A stretch of 64,000 bases of DNA from an uncultured Bacteroidales bacterium. Its GTDB lineage: Bacteria > Bacteroidota > Bacteroidia > Bacteroidales > Bacteroidaceae. Where the stretch lies: assembly GCA_902760345.1 (NCBI GenBank), contig CACWFY010000001.1, forward strand, positions 62,001 through 126,000, in the 5' to 3' direction. Each line of letters starts with the position of its first letter. Positions within the stretch are counted from its first letter, which is position 1. Of the stretch, positions 36,290-44,268 are shown in pieces. The position numbers and the translations under genes were made by a program. The notes under the pieces are model-generated. The model saw only the letters and a program-made list of their open reading frames with translations. It did not search any database and was not told where the DNA came from.

Positions 36290-37117
36290 CTATTTATGAA
36301 AAATTATTTTAAAGAGAAGTCTCAATCTGGGACATATCGCGCTGAAGCCTCTCGTCTTAAACAGATATTTTCTTGCATAGGAGTATTGTTTTTCATCTGC
36401 AAAATGATTGGCAAATGAAGTGATAATATTGGTAGTGTATCTCTGTAACTTGCTTTTATTCGGATAGGGATAGCTATACCATTGCCAAAAGGGGTAAGTC
36501 GTTTTAGGGTTAATGGTACGTGCGAGGTTGTTTTCTGTCACATACGGATGGTCAACATGAGCTTCATTTAAGTAGACGGTGTCATACTTGCAACTCACTC
36601 GAAGCCACATATCTAGATCTTCTCCAAGTTGTATTCCAACTGGGAATCCACCAACGGATAAATAGACTTCTTTTTTAATCAACAACCCTCCTGTCCAGAA
36701 AATGTAAGGATATGAGCAATAGTCTTCGATAATAGAGATGCCTGACGGAAGTGTGTTGATTGGCCTGTCTTTTTGAGCTACGCAAAAAACAGAGTGGTGA
36801 GGGTATTTTTCTACAAGCGTTACCATCGTTTCAAGATAGTCAGGAAACCAGATGTCATCAGCATCTAGTAAAGCAATAAAGTCACCTTTTGCTATTTCTA
36901 TTCCTTTATTGCGCGTATAAGAGACTCCATGATTATCTTGCTGGTATAGTTGAATTCGCGGATCATGAATAGTCTTTATTGCTTCAACACTATTATCTGT
37001 TGAGCCATCATCAATGATAATGGCTTCCCAGTCCTGATATGTTTGTGCAAGGACTGATTCTAGTGTCTTTGCAACAAAATGACATTTGTTGTAAACCGGA
37101 ATAATGACTGAAATCAT
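36290..37117 (-). CDS. Glycosyltransferase family 2
   Basis: 275 residues. Start MISVIIPVYNKCHFVAKTLE, IDDGSTDNSVEAI, ALLDADDIWFPDYLE and GEDLDMWLRVSCKY are the standard GT2 blocks, including the DXD and the ED pair. It follows the next upstream GT2 with a 4-bp gap and is followed after 7 bp by the DUF6625 gene. Confidence 0.93.
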   Translation of the reverse strand: MISVIIPVYNKCHFVAKTLESVLAQTYQDWEAIIIDDGSTDNSVEAIKTIHDPRIQLYQQDNHGVSYTRNKGIEIAKGDFIALLDADDIWFPDYLETMVTLVEKYPHHSVFCVAQKDRPINTLPSGISIIEDYCSYPYIFWTGGLLIKKEVYLSVGGFPVGIQLGEDLDMWLRVSCKYDTVYLNEAHVDHPYVTENNLARTINPKTTYPFWQWYSYPYPNKSKLQRYTTNIITSFANHFADEKQYSYARKYLFKTRGFSAICPRLRLLFKIIFHK

Positions 37118-37121
37118 ATTA

Positions 37122-37940
37122 TTAGTGATGTTTAGACCAGTTATACAGCTTGTATATAACTTTTATAAAAACTGTGAGGTAGCGAAGTAGCTTTTTGTTC
37201 TCGCATATATATTGCAGTTTGTAAAATGTCGAGTTGTCGATTTTAGCCAATATTTCGTAGTCGTTTTTGACTCTGTGAGGTAAGAATTCATTAAGAAGTC
37301 GGTCTTTCTCTTTATCCAGTATATCTGGATAAATAGCACAAATGCCATCTTCACAGTCTCGTTGACAAACCTTATCACGGAAGAAACTAACGCTACAGTC
37401 TTCAATAATGATTTTCTGTATGAAGAATTTCCAGTCAGAGACCATCCTCAGATTCTCATCATATAAGCAATCGTTAAATAACTCCCTGCGGAAGAAAGCA
37501 CTTTGATGTGGAAAACTTCCTTTATACAAAGCATACATATTCATACGCGGAGGAAGAATCGTTGTAAAACCTTGCCCCTTAATGGGGTCGTAATGATAGT
37601 CTGAACCAACAATGATGTCTGTTGAGAAATGGCAGTTGTCGACGAGTTCAAGCCGCCTCTCATCATAAAAGCAATCTCCCGAGTTCATGAAGTTGAGGTA
37701 TTCGCCCGTGGCTTTCTTTATGCCTTTGTTCATGCCTTGGTAGATTCCTCCATCAGGCTCTGAACCCCAATAGTCTATTTTTGCATCATATTCTTTTAAA
37801 ATATCAGTACTACCATCAGTAGAGCCACCATCGATGACAATGAATTCAAAATCCTGGAAACTCTGACGAATCACGCTCTCAATAGTTTTTCGCAATCCGT
37901 CTTTATTGTTGAAGTTGACAGTAATAATAGAATATTTCAT
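37122..37940 (-). CDS. Glycosyltransferase family 2
   Basis: 272 residues from the ATG at 37940 (MKYSIITVNFNNKDGLRK). A longer frame reaches back to 38090, but its extra 50 residues overlap the Wzx gene and do not look like protein, so the shorter start is chosen; it lies 8 bp after the Wzx stop. GT2 blocks: FIVIDGGSTDGSTDIL, NFMNSGDCFYDERR and RMVSDWKFFIQK. The SGD triplet in place of DXD is common in the WcaA/WfgS-like subfamily. Confidence 0.92.
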   Translation of the reverse strand: MKYSIITVNFNNKDGLRKTIESVIRQSFQDFEFIVIDGGSTDGSTDILKEYDAKIDYWGSEPDGGIYQGMNKGIKKATGEYLNFMNSGDCFYDERRLELVDNCHFSTDIIVGSDYHYDPIKGQGFTTILPPRMNMYALYKGSFPHQSAFFRRELFNDCLYDENLRMVSDWKFFIQKIIIEDCSVSFFRDKVCQRDCEDGICAIYPDILDKEKDRLLNEFLPHRVKNDYEILAKIDNSTFYKLQYICENKKLLRYLTVFIKVIYKLYNWSKHH

Positions 37941-37948
37941 AGCTCTCG

Positions 37949-39493
37949 TTATTTCTGTTTGTTTCTGTAAATGATGCTCTTTATCCGATAAAAGCAATCT
38001 TTGGCACCTCTGGCAAATAATAGTGTGGTGCTGAGATTGAGGACTAAGAAGATAACCAAACCAATGGCTGAGTACTGGCCCCAGTCCCATATACTACGAT
38101 AAGGATTAATGGGTATGTACTGGATTGTATAGATAGACAGGGCAAATGTTGATATGGAGATGATGTAGTTTCGGATAACACCTTTCCAATAGATTGATAC
38201 GGGCAGATTAAAACCTGATGAAAACAAATAATAAGGTTTCCATAACACAACAATTGCCAACAAACTAACAATTTTACCTAATAAAATTCCGAGAATCCCC
38301 CCTTTTAATCCCGCTATAATGGTGATGGACACATTTAGAATCAGCTCTGTCCATGCAGACCATACATCAGCATAGAGACCGTGAGCATAGTTGAACGCAT
38401 CGACAGAGCCCCTGGAATTGGAGATGTATAAAAAGAACATCAGCATGATGAGAATTCTATGGTCCATGATATATTCTGCACCAAGCCAATGAGCGATAAA
38501 AGGTTCAATGAAAGCGTAAAGAGAGAAACAAATAGTCGCAGCAATAGTATGTTGAATGGTTGTGTATTCCCAGAATACTTTCATCATCTTTTTCTTGTCT
38601 CCTTCGGCCACCAGATTGCCAATGCTGGCACCAACACTACCTGTGATTGAATTAAATAGTGTGATGAATTTCGATACGACAATCATGTAGTTGCCGTAAT
38701 AGGCTACCATTTTCAGCGAAACGAAAAGAAAGATAAATAGTTCATCGCTTTTTATAAGTGCAAAATCCTTAATACGATGAATGAATACTTGTTTGGTTTT
38801 TGCAATAACTTCAGGATATTGCTTGAGCAAGGATTTCCCCTGGCTTTTGTTTACTTGCAGCCAAGGATACTCCTTGTTAATCTTCCAATTCAGAATTATA
38901 CATCCAATGATTCCGAAAAGGAATTCTATTCCCACCCAGAGATACAGATTCTGATATATATAGGCAAGAAATAACTGTAAGATGATTTTCAGAATATTGG
39001 CCGACTGGAAGTAGATGGCTACCAGATAGTTCTTTTGGTCTGCTGTCAGGAGAATCTGACGATAATTGATGAAGTAGCCAATCAGTGAAGATCCCAAGAA
39101 AGAATAGAAGGCAAAGTAGATAATGCCCAATCCGATAGTGGTGTGAGAAAAAATTAAAGGAAAGAAGAGACTGACGATAAAGGCTCCTAAAAAGATGACT
39201 AAACCAATGCGGTCGTAGAGGTATCCAAGCAGAGACAAAATGTTCTGAATTTCCTTGCGGTCGCCCATTTGCAGGGGCTTGAAGAGGAAATAACCTATGC
39301 TGGCAGTTATACCGAGTTCTGCTAAATTAAGATAGCCTAATATGTTTCCTAATGTTCCTGTCAGGCCAATGAATTCAGCACCGAGATAGTCAAGGAATAT
39401 TCGGCGGGAGAAAAAAGCACAGATAAGCGATAGGAAGTAAAAAATGAGATTTACTTCCGCATTTAAGATACTCTTATGTACTCTTTCTCCCAT
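37949..39493 (-). CDS. Polysaccharide flippase (Wzx/MATE-like)
   Basis: 514 residues with about 12 to 14 hydrophobic segments and few long loops. The N-terminus (NAEVNLIFYFLSLICAFFSR followed by RIFLDYLGAEFIGLTGTLGN) is typical of the polysaccharide biosynthesis flippase family. It would move the lipid-linked repeat unit across the inner membrane. It lies between the tandem GT2 pair and two further GT2 genes, with gaps of 3 and 8 bp. Confidence 0.92.
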   Translation of the reverse strand: MGERVHKSILNAEVNLIFYFLSLICAFFSRRIFLDYLGAEFIGLTGTLGNILGYLNLAELGITASIGYFLFKPLQMGDRKEIQNILSLLGYLYDRIGLVIFLGAFIVSLFFPLIFSHTTIGLGIIYFAFYSFLGSSLIGYFINYRQILLTADQKNYLVAIYFQSANILKIILQLFLAYIYQNLYLWVGIEFLFGIIGCIILNWKINKEYPWLQVNKSQGKSLLKQYPEVIAKTKQVFIHRIKDFALIKSDELFIFLFVSLKMVAYYGNYMIVVSKFITLFNSITGSVGASIGNLVAEGDKKKMMKVFWEYTTIQHTIAATICFSLYAFIEPFIAHWLGAEYIMDHRILIMLMFFLYISNSRGSVDAFNYAHGLYADVWSAWTELILNVSITIIAGLKGGILGILLGKIVSLLAIVVLWKPYYLFSSGFNLPVSIYWKGVIRNYIISISTFALSIYTIQYIPINPYRSIWDWGQYSAIGLVIFLVLNLSTTLLFARGAKDCFYRIKSIIYRNKQK

Positions 39494-39496
39494 GGC

Positions 39497-40693
39497 CTAT
39501 TTGTCGTGAGTAGTATGGATGAAGTCTGTATTCTTGCGGTCTATCTTAAGGATATTCAGAAGCATCTTCCAGACCAGGGTGGGCAGGGAGAGTATCTTGC
39601 CATAGACGCTGTGGCTGCGCAACTGACGGGGGGTAGACACATAGAGTGAAATGCAGATGAAGAGGAACAGCAGCCACCATTTGATGCACCACTCGCGGGA
39701 GATGATTGTCATCAGCAGCGAGAGCATGAAGGTCAGCACGATAAGCATGGAGCGAGGAATGAGTGCCTGCTGAATGGTCTTGTCGATAAAGTCGATATTC
39801 CCCGTTATAATAGCCTTGGGGATGTAGGGCAGCAGATTGAACAGACTCTGTATCTGAGCGGTCATCCAACGCAGGCGCTGCTTCTGGAAGTTGTCCTTGT
39901 TGCTGACTTTTTCGTCGAAGACATGAATGTCTGGCTCATAGCGAATGTGGACTTTCTGTTTGAGCAGGAGGGCTTCCAGCTCGCGGTCTTCACCTGCTGT
40001 AGTCAACTTGAAGACATTCTCGCGGAACCAATTGAAATCGAAGCACATACCAGAACCAATAAGTGCTGACGAGAGGCCGATACGGTTGTGGGCCTTGCGG
40101 AAAATGGTATTGTTGATTTCCTCGCTGACACCATCGAGTACGGCAATGTCGTTGTTCGAGTTCTTGGCGCAGCGGTGGCACTGGATGGCTTTGTAGCCTT
40201 TGGCGCAGACGTCATTGAGCTTTTGAAGGAAATCAATGTCTACTACGTTGTCTGCATCCAGGATAACCACAAAGTCGTAGTCGCCTTCGAGTATGTCCAT
40301 AGCGTATTGCATGGCTTTAGCCTTGCTGCTCTTCTCGAAGAAAGGCTGTAACAGCGTAATGGGCAGTTCTGCCAGTGTCTTATTGGTCTCGTCTGTCATG
40401 TGATCTGAGATGACGCAGACGTGGAAGTTCTGATACGGGTAGTACTGTCCAAGGAAGGTCTGGACGGAGTTGACGATGACACGGTCTTCGTTATAAGCCG
40501 GATAGAGCACAAGAAAACGATAATACTGTTTCGTTCGCAAGGCATCCATCTGTCCACTCAGATATTTGGTCAGGGGAGATACCGGCTTTTTCCAAAGCAT
40601 GGAAACCAGTGCGAAGAACAGGATATACGCTCCGGAAGCGGCTAACAGCAGCCAGAGCAGAATTTCAATGATATGAATTATTTGCCAAAGCAT
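39497..40693 (-). CDS. Membrane GT2 glycosyltransferase, apparently active member of a tandem pair
   Basis: 398 residues. An N-terminal membrane segment (IIEILLWLLLAASGAYILFF) precedes a cytosolic GT2 domain with LYPAYNEDRVIVNSV, the DXD in VVILDADNVVD, GEDRELEALLL and QKQRLRWM (QxxRW), and at least two C-terminal membrane segments follow. This layout resembles processive or polyprenyl-linked GT2 enzymes. It is a paralog of the next upstream gene (40712), which lacks the DXD. Gap of 18 bp between the two. Confidence 0.9.
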   Translation of the reverse strand: MLWQIIHIIEILLWLLLAASGAYILFFALVSMLWKKPVSPLTKYLSGQMDALRTKQYYRFLVLYPAYNEDRVIVNSVQTFLGQYYPYQNFHVCVISDHMTDETNKTLAELPITLLQPFFEKSSKAKAMQYAMDILEGDYDFVVILDADNVVDIDFLQKLNDVCAKGYKAIQCHRCAKNSNNDIAVLDGVSEEINNTIFRKAHNRIGLSSALIGSGMCFDFNWFRENVFKLTTAGEDRELEALLLKQKVHIRYEPDIHVFDEKVSNKDNFQKQRLRWMTAQIQSLFNLLPYIPKAIITGNIDFIDKTIQQALIPRSMLIVLTFMLSLLMTIISREWCIKWWLLFLFICISLYVSTPRQLRSHSVYGKILSLPTLVWKMLLNILKIDRKNTDFIHTTHDK

Positions 40694-40711
40694 AAGTTAT
40701 ATGGTTAAGTT

Positions 40712-41878
40712 TTAGTTTTTCTTGTTGACGTATCTTTTTAGTTTCGGGCCAAGGGGCGTCTTAGCCAATAGGGAACTAAGGAATATGATGGGTATCATAA
40801 AGAATGTGCGGTTCCATTTGTCGTCAACCAGATAATTGGGCGTTGCCAAAGCAAAGATTAATAATACGACGGCAAAGAGCATCCACCACTTAAGGGCCAG
40901 GGTGAAGTAGATGTGAGGCATGAGGATTCCCATAAAGACAATCACAGCCATCATAATCATACGGGGGAGTAGCATCCATTGAAGAATCTTGTCTATCAGG
41001 TCGTAATGACGATTGAGAATAGCACCGGGAAGATAGTGGATATTGCGTATGAAAGTTTCTACTTGTGAGACGAGCCAACGGCGTCGCTGGCGGTTGAAAT
41101 CTTCTGCCAGACGCACTTTCTCTTCGAGTACCACGATATTATCAAAGTAATCGACATAAATATGCTGGCGCAATAGCAGCATCTCTAATTCCTTGTCGTC
41201 CCAGGAGGTCTTGGCAGTCATAATATTCTTCTTAAACCAACTGAAGTCGAAAGCCATGGCTGAGTTGGAACAGGCTGCAGAGAGTCCGATATAGATATGG
41301 CCGCGACGGAAGATGGAGTTGTTGATCTCTTCAAAAATCGAGCTTAGGCGGGCAGGTGCCGTGTCGCGGTTTTTAGACATGCGGTGTGCCTGAATTGCCC
41401 GTGTGCCGGCCGCTTCGTAGGCATCGTTCATCTGCATTAGGAACTCAGGTTCAACGACGCTTCCAGGATTGAGAATGACAACAATGTCGTAGAGCTTAAA
41501 CTGTGGCAGATTGTTGATAGCCACCTGGAGAGATTTTGCTCGTGAACTCTTCTGGAAGACTGGAGTAAGTAGCGTGATGGGTTCTTGGGCTAAACGGAAA
41601 TTGCTCATCTCATCCAAGTGGTCGGAGATGACCGTAACGTCGAAAAGACGTTGTGGGTAGGTCTGTCCTAAAATGGAGTGGACTGTCTGTAAAGTTCCTG
41701 CACCATTCTTGTAGGCCGGAATCAGTATGATAAAGCGATTCTCTTTGCGCGACTTGGGCGGCTCGGTGTTCTTACTCATCATTGACAGTAGGGCAAAAAC
41801 ACCCATATACGCTACCGTCAGTGCAACGAGTATGAAGAGAATGGTGTCTATATATGATAAAATCGTCCAGAAATACAT
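40712..41878 (-). CDS. Membrane GT2-like protein with degenerate metal site
   Basis: 388 residues and the same layout as the gene at 39497: N-terminal membrane segment, GT2 domain, C-terminal membrane segments. However, the position of the DXD reads VVILNPGSVVEPEF, so both metal-binding aspartates are missing. WDDKELEMLLL and the QRRRW motif are kept. Either it is a non-catalytic partner of its paralog or it uses a changed site; both are inference. It belongs to the leftward exopolysaccharide operon. Confidence 0.88.
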   Translation of the reverse strand: MYFWTILSYIDTILFILVALTVAYMGVFALLSMMSKNTEPPKSRKENRFIILIPAYKNGAGTLQTVHSILGQTYPQRLFDVTVISDHLDEMSNFRLAQEPITLLTPVFQKSSRAKSLQVAINNLPQFKLYDIVVILNPGSVVEPEFLMQMNDAYEAAGTRAIQAHRMSKNRDTAPARLSSIFEEINNSIFRRGHIYIGLSAACSNSAMAFDFSWFKKNIMTAKTSWDDKELEMLLLRQHIYVDYFDNIVVLEEKVRLAEDFNRQRRRWLVSQVETFIRNIHYLPGAILNRHYDLIDKILQWMLLPRMIMMAVIVFMGILMPHIYFTLALKWWMLFAVVLLIFALATPNYLVDDKWNRTFFMIPIIFLSSLLAKTPLGPKLKRYVNKKN

Positions 41879-41882
41879 ATTG

Positions 41883-42767
41883 CTATAGTTTTACAAAGTG
41901 AAGGATGCCGCGAATAGTGGCTTTTGCCAAATCCGTGCGACGCTGAAGCAGATGCTTGAGCAGGTCTTTGCCGGCAACGACAATGATGAGATAGAGGTAG
42001 GTCACATATCTGGTATGAGACCTGTTGTTGCGTCTGACGAAGAGCAGACGGTTGCGAGTGACATAGTAGGTACGCAGTGCGCTGGTCTGTCCTGTGGTCT
42101 GACTTTCTTTATGGTAAATCGTGCATGCCGGCTCGTACCATATATCATAGCCGGCACGGCGTATCATCATTGACCAGTCGAGTTCTTCGTAATAGAGGAA
42201 GTAGCATTCGGGCATGAGACCAGCCTTGTCGATGACTTCGCGCTTGACCATCATGGCAGCTCCGTGGGCATAAGGAGTAGGATGGGGCGTGTCGTATTGC
42301 CCATGATCGTCTTCGCCAAAACCTATAGCGTGGTTTCGCATAGTGATAGGCGACAAGGGCGTGTAGCCGGCATATTGGATAGGATGATGCTCCCACGAGA
42401 ACCGTATTTTCGGACAGACGGCCCCAATCTTATCTGAGCTCTCTAAGCGGTTAATGAGAGGTCTGATGTCTGATGTCTGATGTCTGAGAACTGTATCGTT
42501 GTTGAGGAAGAACAGGTATTCTCCATGAGCGGCCTTGATGCCGAGGTTGTTGCCACCAGCAAAGCCTAAGTTTTGCGGGCTGCGAATGACCTTTACCATC
42601 GGATAGCGTTGCTCAATAATGGACGCTTCGTTTTCTTTTGAAGCATTGTCTACCACGATTACCTCTAAGGAATTGTCCTCTAAAGGTAATGTTTCCAACA
42701 ATTCGCAGGTATCTTTCAGGCCGTTGTAGTTGATGGTGATGATAGACAATTTACACTCTTGATGCAC
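41883..42767 (-). CDS. Glycosyltransferase family 2 with in-frame 7-bp repeat tract
   Basis: 294 residues. Rhamnosyl-type GT2 blocks: LSIITINYNGLKDTCELLET, VDNASKENE, GFAGGNNLGIKAAHGEYLFF, metal-binding NNDTVL and YYEELDWSMMIRRAGYD. Directly after NNDTVL comes RHQTSDIRP, encoded by nearly four copies of a 7-bp repeat. Change by one copy would shift the frame just after the metal-binding motif and abolish activity. Its start overlaps the end of the Wzy gene by 17 bp. Confidence 0.9.
   Translation of the reverse strand: MHQECKLSIITINYNGLKDTCELLETLPLEDNSLEVIVVDNASKENEASIIEQRYPMVKVIRSPQNLGFAGGNNLGIKAAHGEYLFFLNNDTVLRHQTSDIRPLINRLESSDKIGAVCPKIRFSWEHHPIQYAGYTPLSPITMRNHAIGFGEDDHGQYDTPHPTPYAHGAAMMVKREVIDKAGLMPECYFLYYEELDWSMMIRRAGYDIWYEPACTIYHKESQTTGQTSALRTYYVTRNRLLFVRRNNRSHTRYVTYLYLIIVVAGKDLLKHLLQRRTDLAKATIRGILHFVKL
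42461..42487 (-). repeat. Heptanucleotide tandem repeat (GTCTGAT x3.9) inside a glycosyltransferase
   Basis: On the + strand GTCTGAT occurs three times in a row and is followed by GTCTGA, 27 bp in all. On the coding strand it reads in frame as RHQTSDIR. It has the same period as the tract at 14163 but an unrelated unit. Confidence 0.9.
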
Positions 42768-44268
42768 GTTTCTTCTCCAGTTTTAGACGTTTCTTCTCTT
42801 CTTGTATGGCGAGTTGTTCTTTTTCGTATTCAATCCATTCGCTTTCGATGTGTGGCAAAATGTAAACAAGAGCTAATCCTCCATAGAAGGTTAAGCAATT
42901 AGGAAACTGCATGAGAACCTGGTTGCCGTATCCTCCTAATTGTTGAGATATCATGGCACAACATAGCCCTGCACCAATTCCTCGAAGGGAGGGACTCTTT
43001 AGTATGAATAATACAATCCAACAGGCTCCTCCAATCATAATTGCTGTACATATTAAGAAAAGCGTGATGCCAATCTTGCCTGTGCGCAACCAAATATAGA
43101 CATATTCAGAATCCGCAGGTAGGTTAACAATTTTGTTGTATTTGTTGTTAGCTGGTACATTGCTCATACCTATGCCAATGCCGAAGGGAGCCTCTTTCAT
43201 GTATTTCCGCATAGTCTCTTGGTTAATTTCTCTTGCTCCAGCAGAAGCGTCGTTTTTGTCAAATGCAGAGCGCATACGGCGTATTTGCTGATTGCCTTGC
43301 CCTATGTTGGTGAAAGCAAGAATAAAAACAAACAGACCAAAGACTATCGTAACAGGAATAGCGATTTTGAATGACTTAGAAAGAAAGATGTAAGACAAAA
43401 AACCAGCCATCAGACAGGCGATTGCAGTTCGAGTTCCAGAAGGGAACATTGCCCAGAAACAGGCGAAACCAGTTACTAAGAAAAATATCTTATGCTTCTT
43501 AATCTTGCTGGTTATACCAAATATAATGAATGCGACAGCAGTGGACGCTATACCAATACCAAAATTGGCAGCGTCACTATAGATAGACCAATATCTGATA
43601 AGCGTTCCACCCGATATAAGATGTTGGCGACCTGAAGGGCCATGTAACCACGCATTGTCTTCGGGTGATAAACCTATATATTTTTGCTTCCAAACAGTAA
43701 AGACTGCCAGTAGGGCAAGTCCTCCCCAAATAAATAGATATCGTGTTAATATTTTTGGATTAGTTATGTATAATGTAAAAACGATAAAGGCATACATCAG
43801 TTGGAATGCTATTAGTCGAACTCCTTGAAACCATGCTGCCATGTTAATGCCTAAGCCACATGTGTCATTGAGAATCTCTATAGTACAATAAGTACACCAT
43901 AGAATGAGTGCAAATAGCATCATGTTGGCGCACCGCTCAAATTTTGCATCTTTTACATTAATAATTGCTAATGCGATAAGAATAATCTCCAACATTTCGT
44001 TATATAGCGACAAGGGTATTCCTTGAGGTAAGCGCATGCCGTGCCACATAATGAGATAATTCAGTATTATCAGAATCCAAAAAGTAAGCATGCGATAATG
44101 GAAAATGGCTATAACCGCAAGACTCAAGATAGGAAGAATACAAATAATAGCGAAAGCATTAAAACCTGCTGTAACAAGTTCGTACAGGGCAAGCAAAAAC
44201 AGGAGAAAGAGTAATAATACTCTTCCTCCATTTTCGCTTGCATATTGTTTGAATGCCGTATTTGCCAT
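42751..44268 (-). CDS. O-antigen polymerase/ligase-like membrane protein (Wzy)
   Basis: 505 residues with about 11 to 12 hydrophobic segments and a longer periplasmic loop with EINQETMRKYMKEAPFGIGIG, close to the Wzy_C-type motif of O-antigen ligases and polymerases. The C-terminus is a basic, Lys/Glu-rich cytosolic tail. In this context polymerisation of the repeat unit is the likely job. It abuts the Wzc-like gene with no gap. Confidence 0.88.
   Translation of the reverse strand: MANTAFKQYASENGGRVLLLFLLFLLALYELVTAGFNAFAIICILPILSLAVIAIFHYRMLTFWILIILNYLIMWHGMRLPQGIPLSLYNEMLEIILIALAIINVKDAKFERCANMMLFALILWCTYCTIEILNDTCGLGINMAAWFQGVRLIAFQLMYAFIVFTLYITNPKILTRYLFIWGGLALLAVFTVWKQKYIGLSPEDNAWLHGPSGRQHLISGGTLIRYWSIYSDAANFGIGIASTAVAFIIFGITSKIKKHKIFFLVTGFACFWAMFPSGTRTAIACLMAGFLSYIFLSKSFKIAIPVTIVFGLFVFILAFTNIGQGNQQIRRMRSAFDKNDASAGAREINQETMRKYMKEAPFGIGIGMSNVPANNKYNKIVNLPADSEYVYIWLRTGKIGITLFLICTAIMIGGACWIVLFILKSPSLRGIGAGLCCAMISQQLGGYGNQVLMQFPNCLTFYGGLALVYILPHIESEWIEYEKEQLAIQEEKKRLKLEKKRASRV

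Noticed and set aside
37941-38090. N-terminal extension of the GT2 gene at 37122
   Set aside because: The extra 50 residues overlap the Wzx gene, and the GT2 family start MKYSIITVNF at 37940 follows the Wzx stop by 8 bp.
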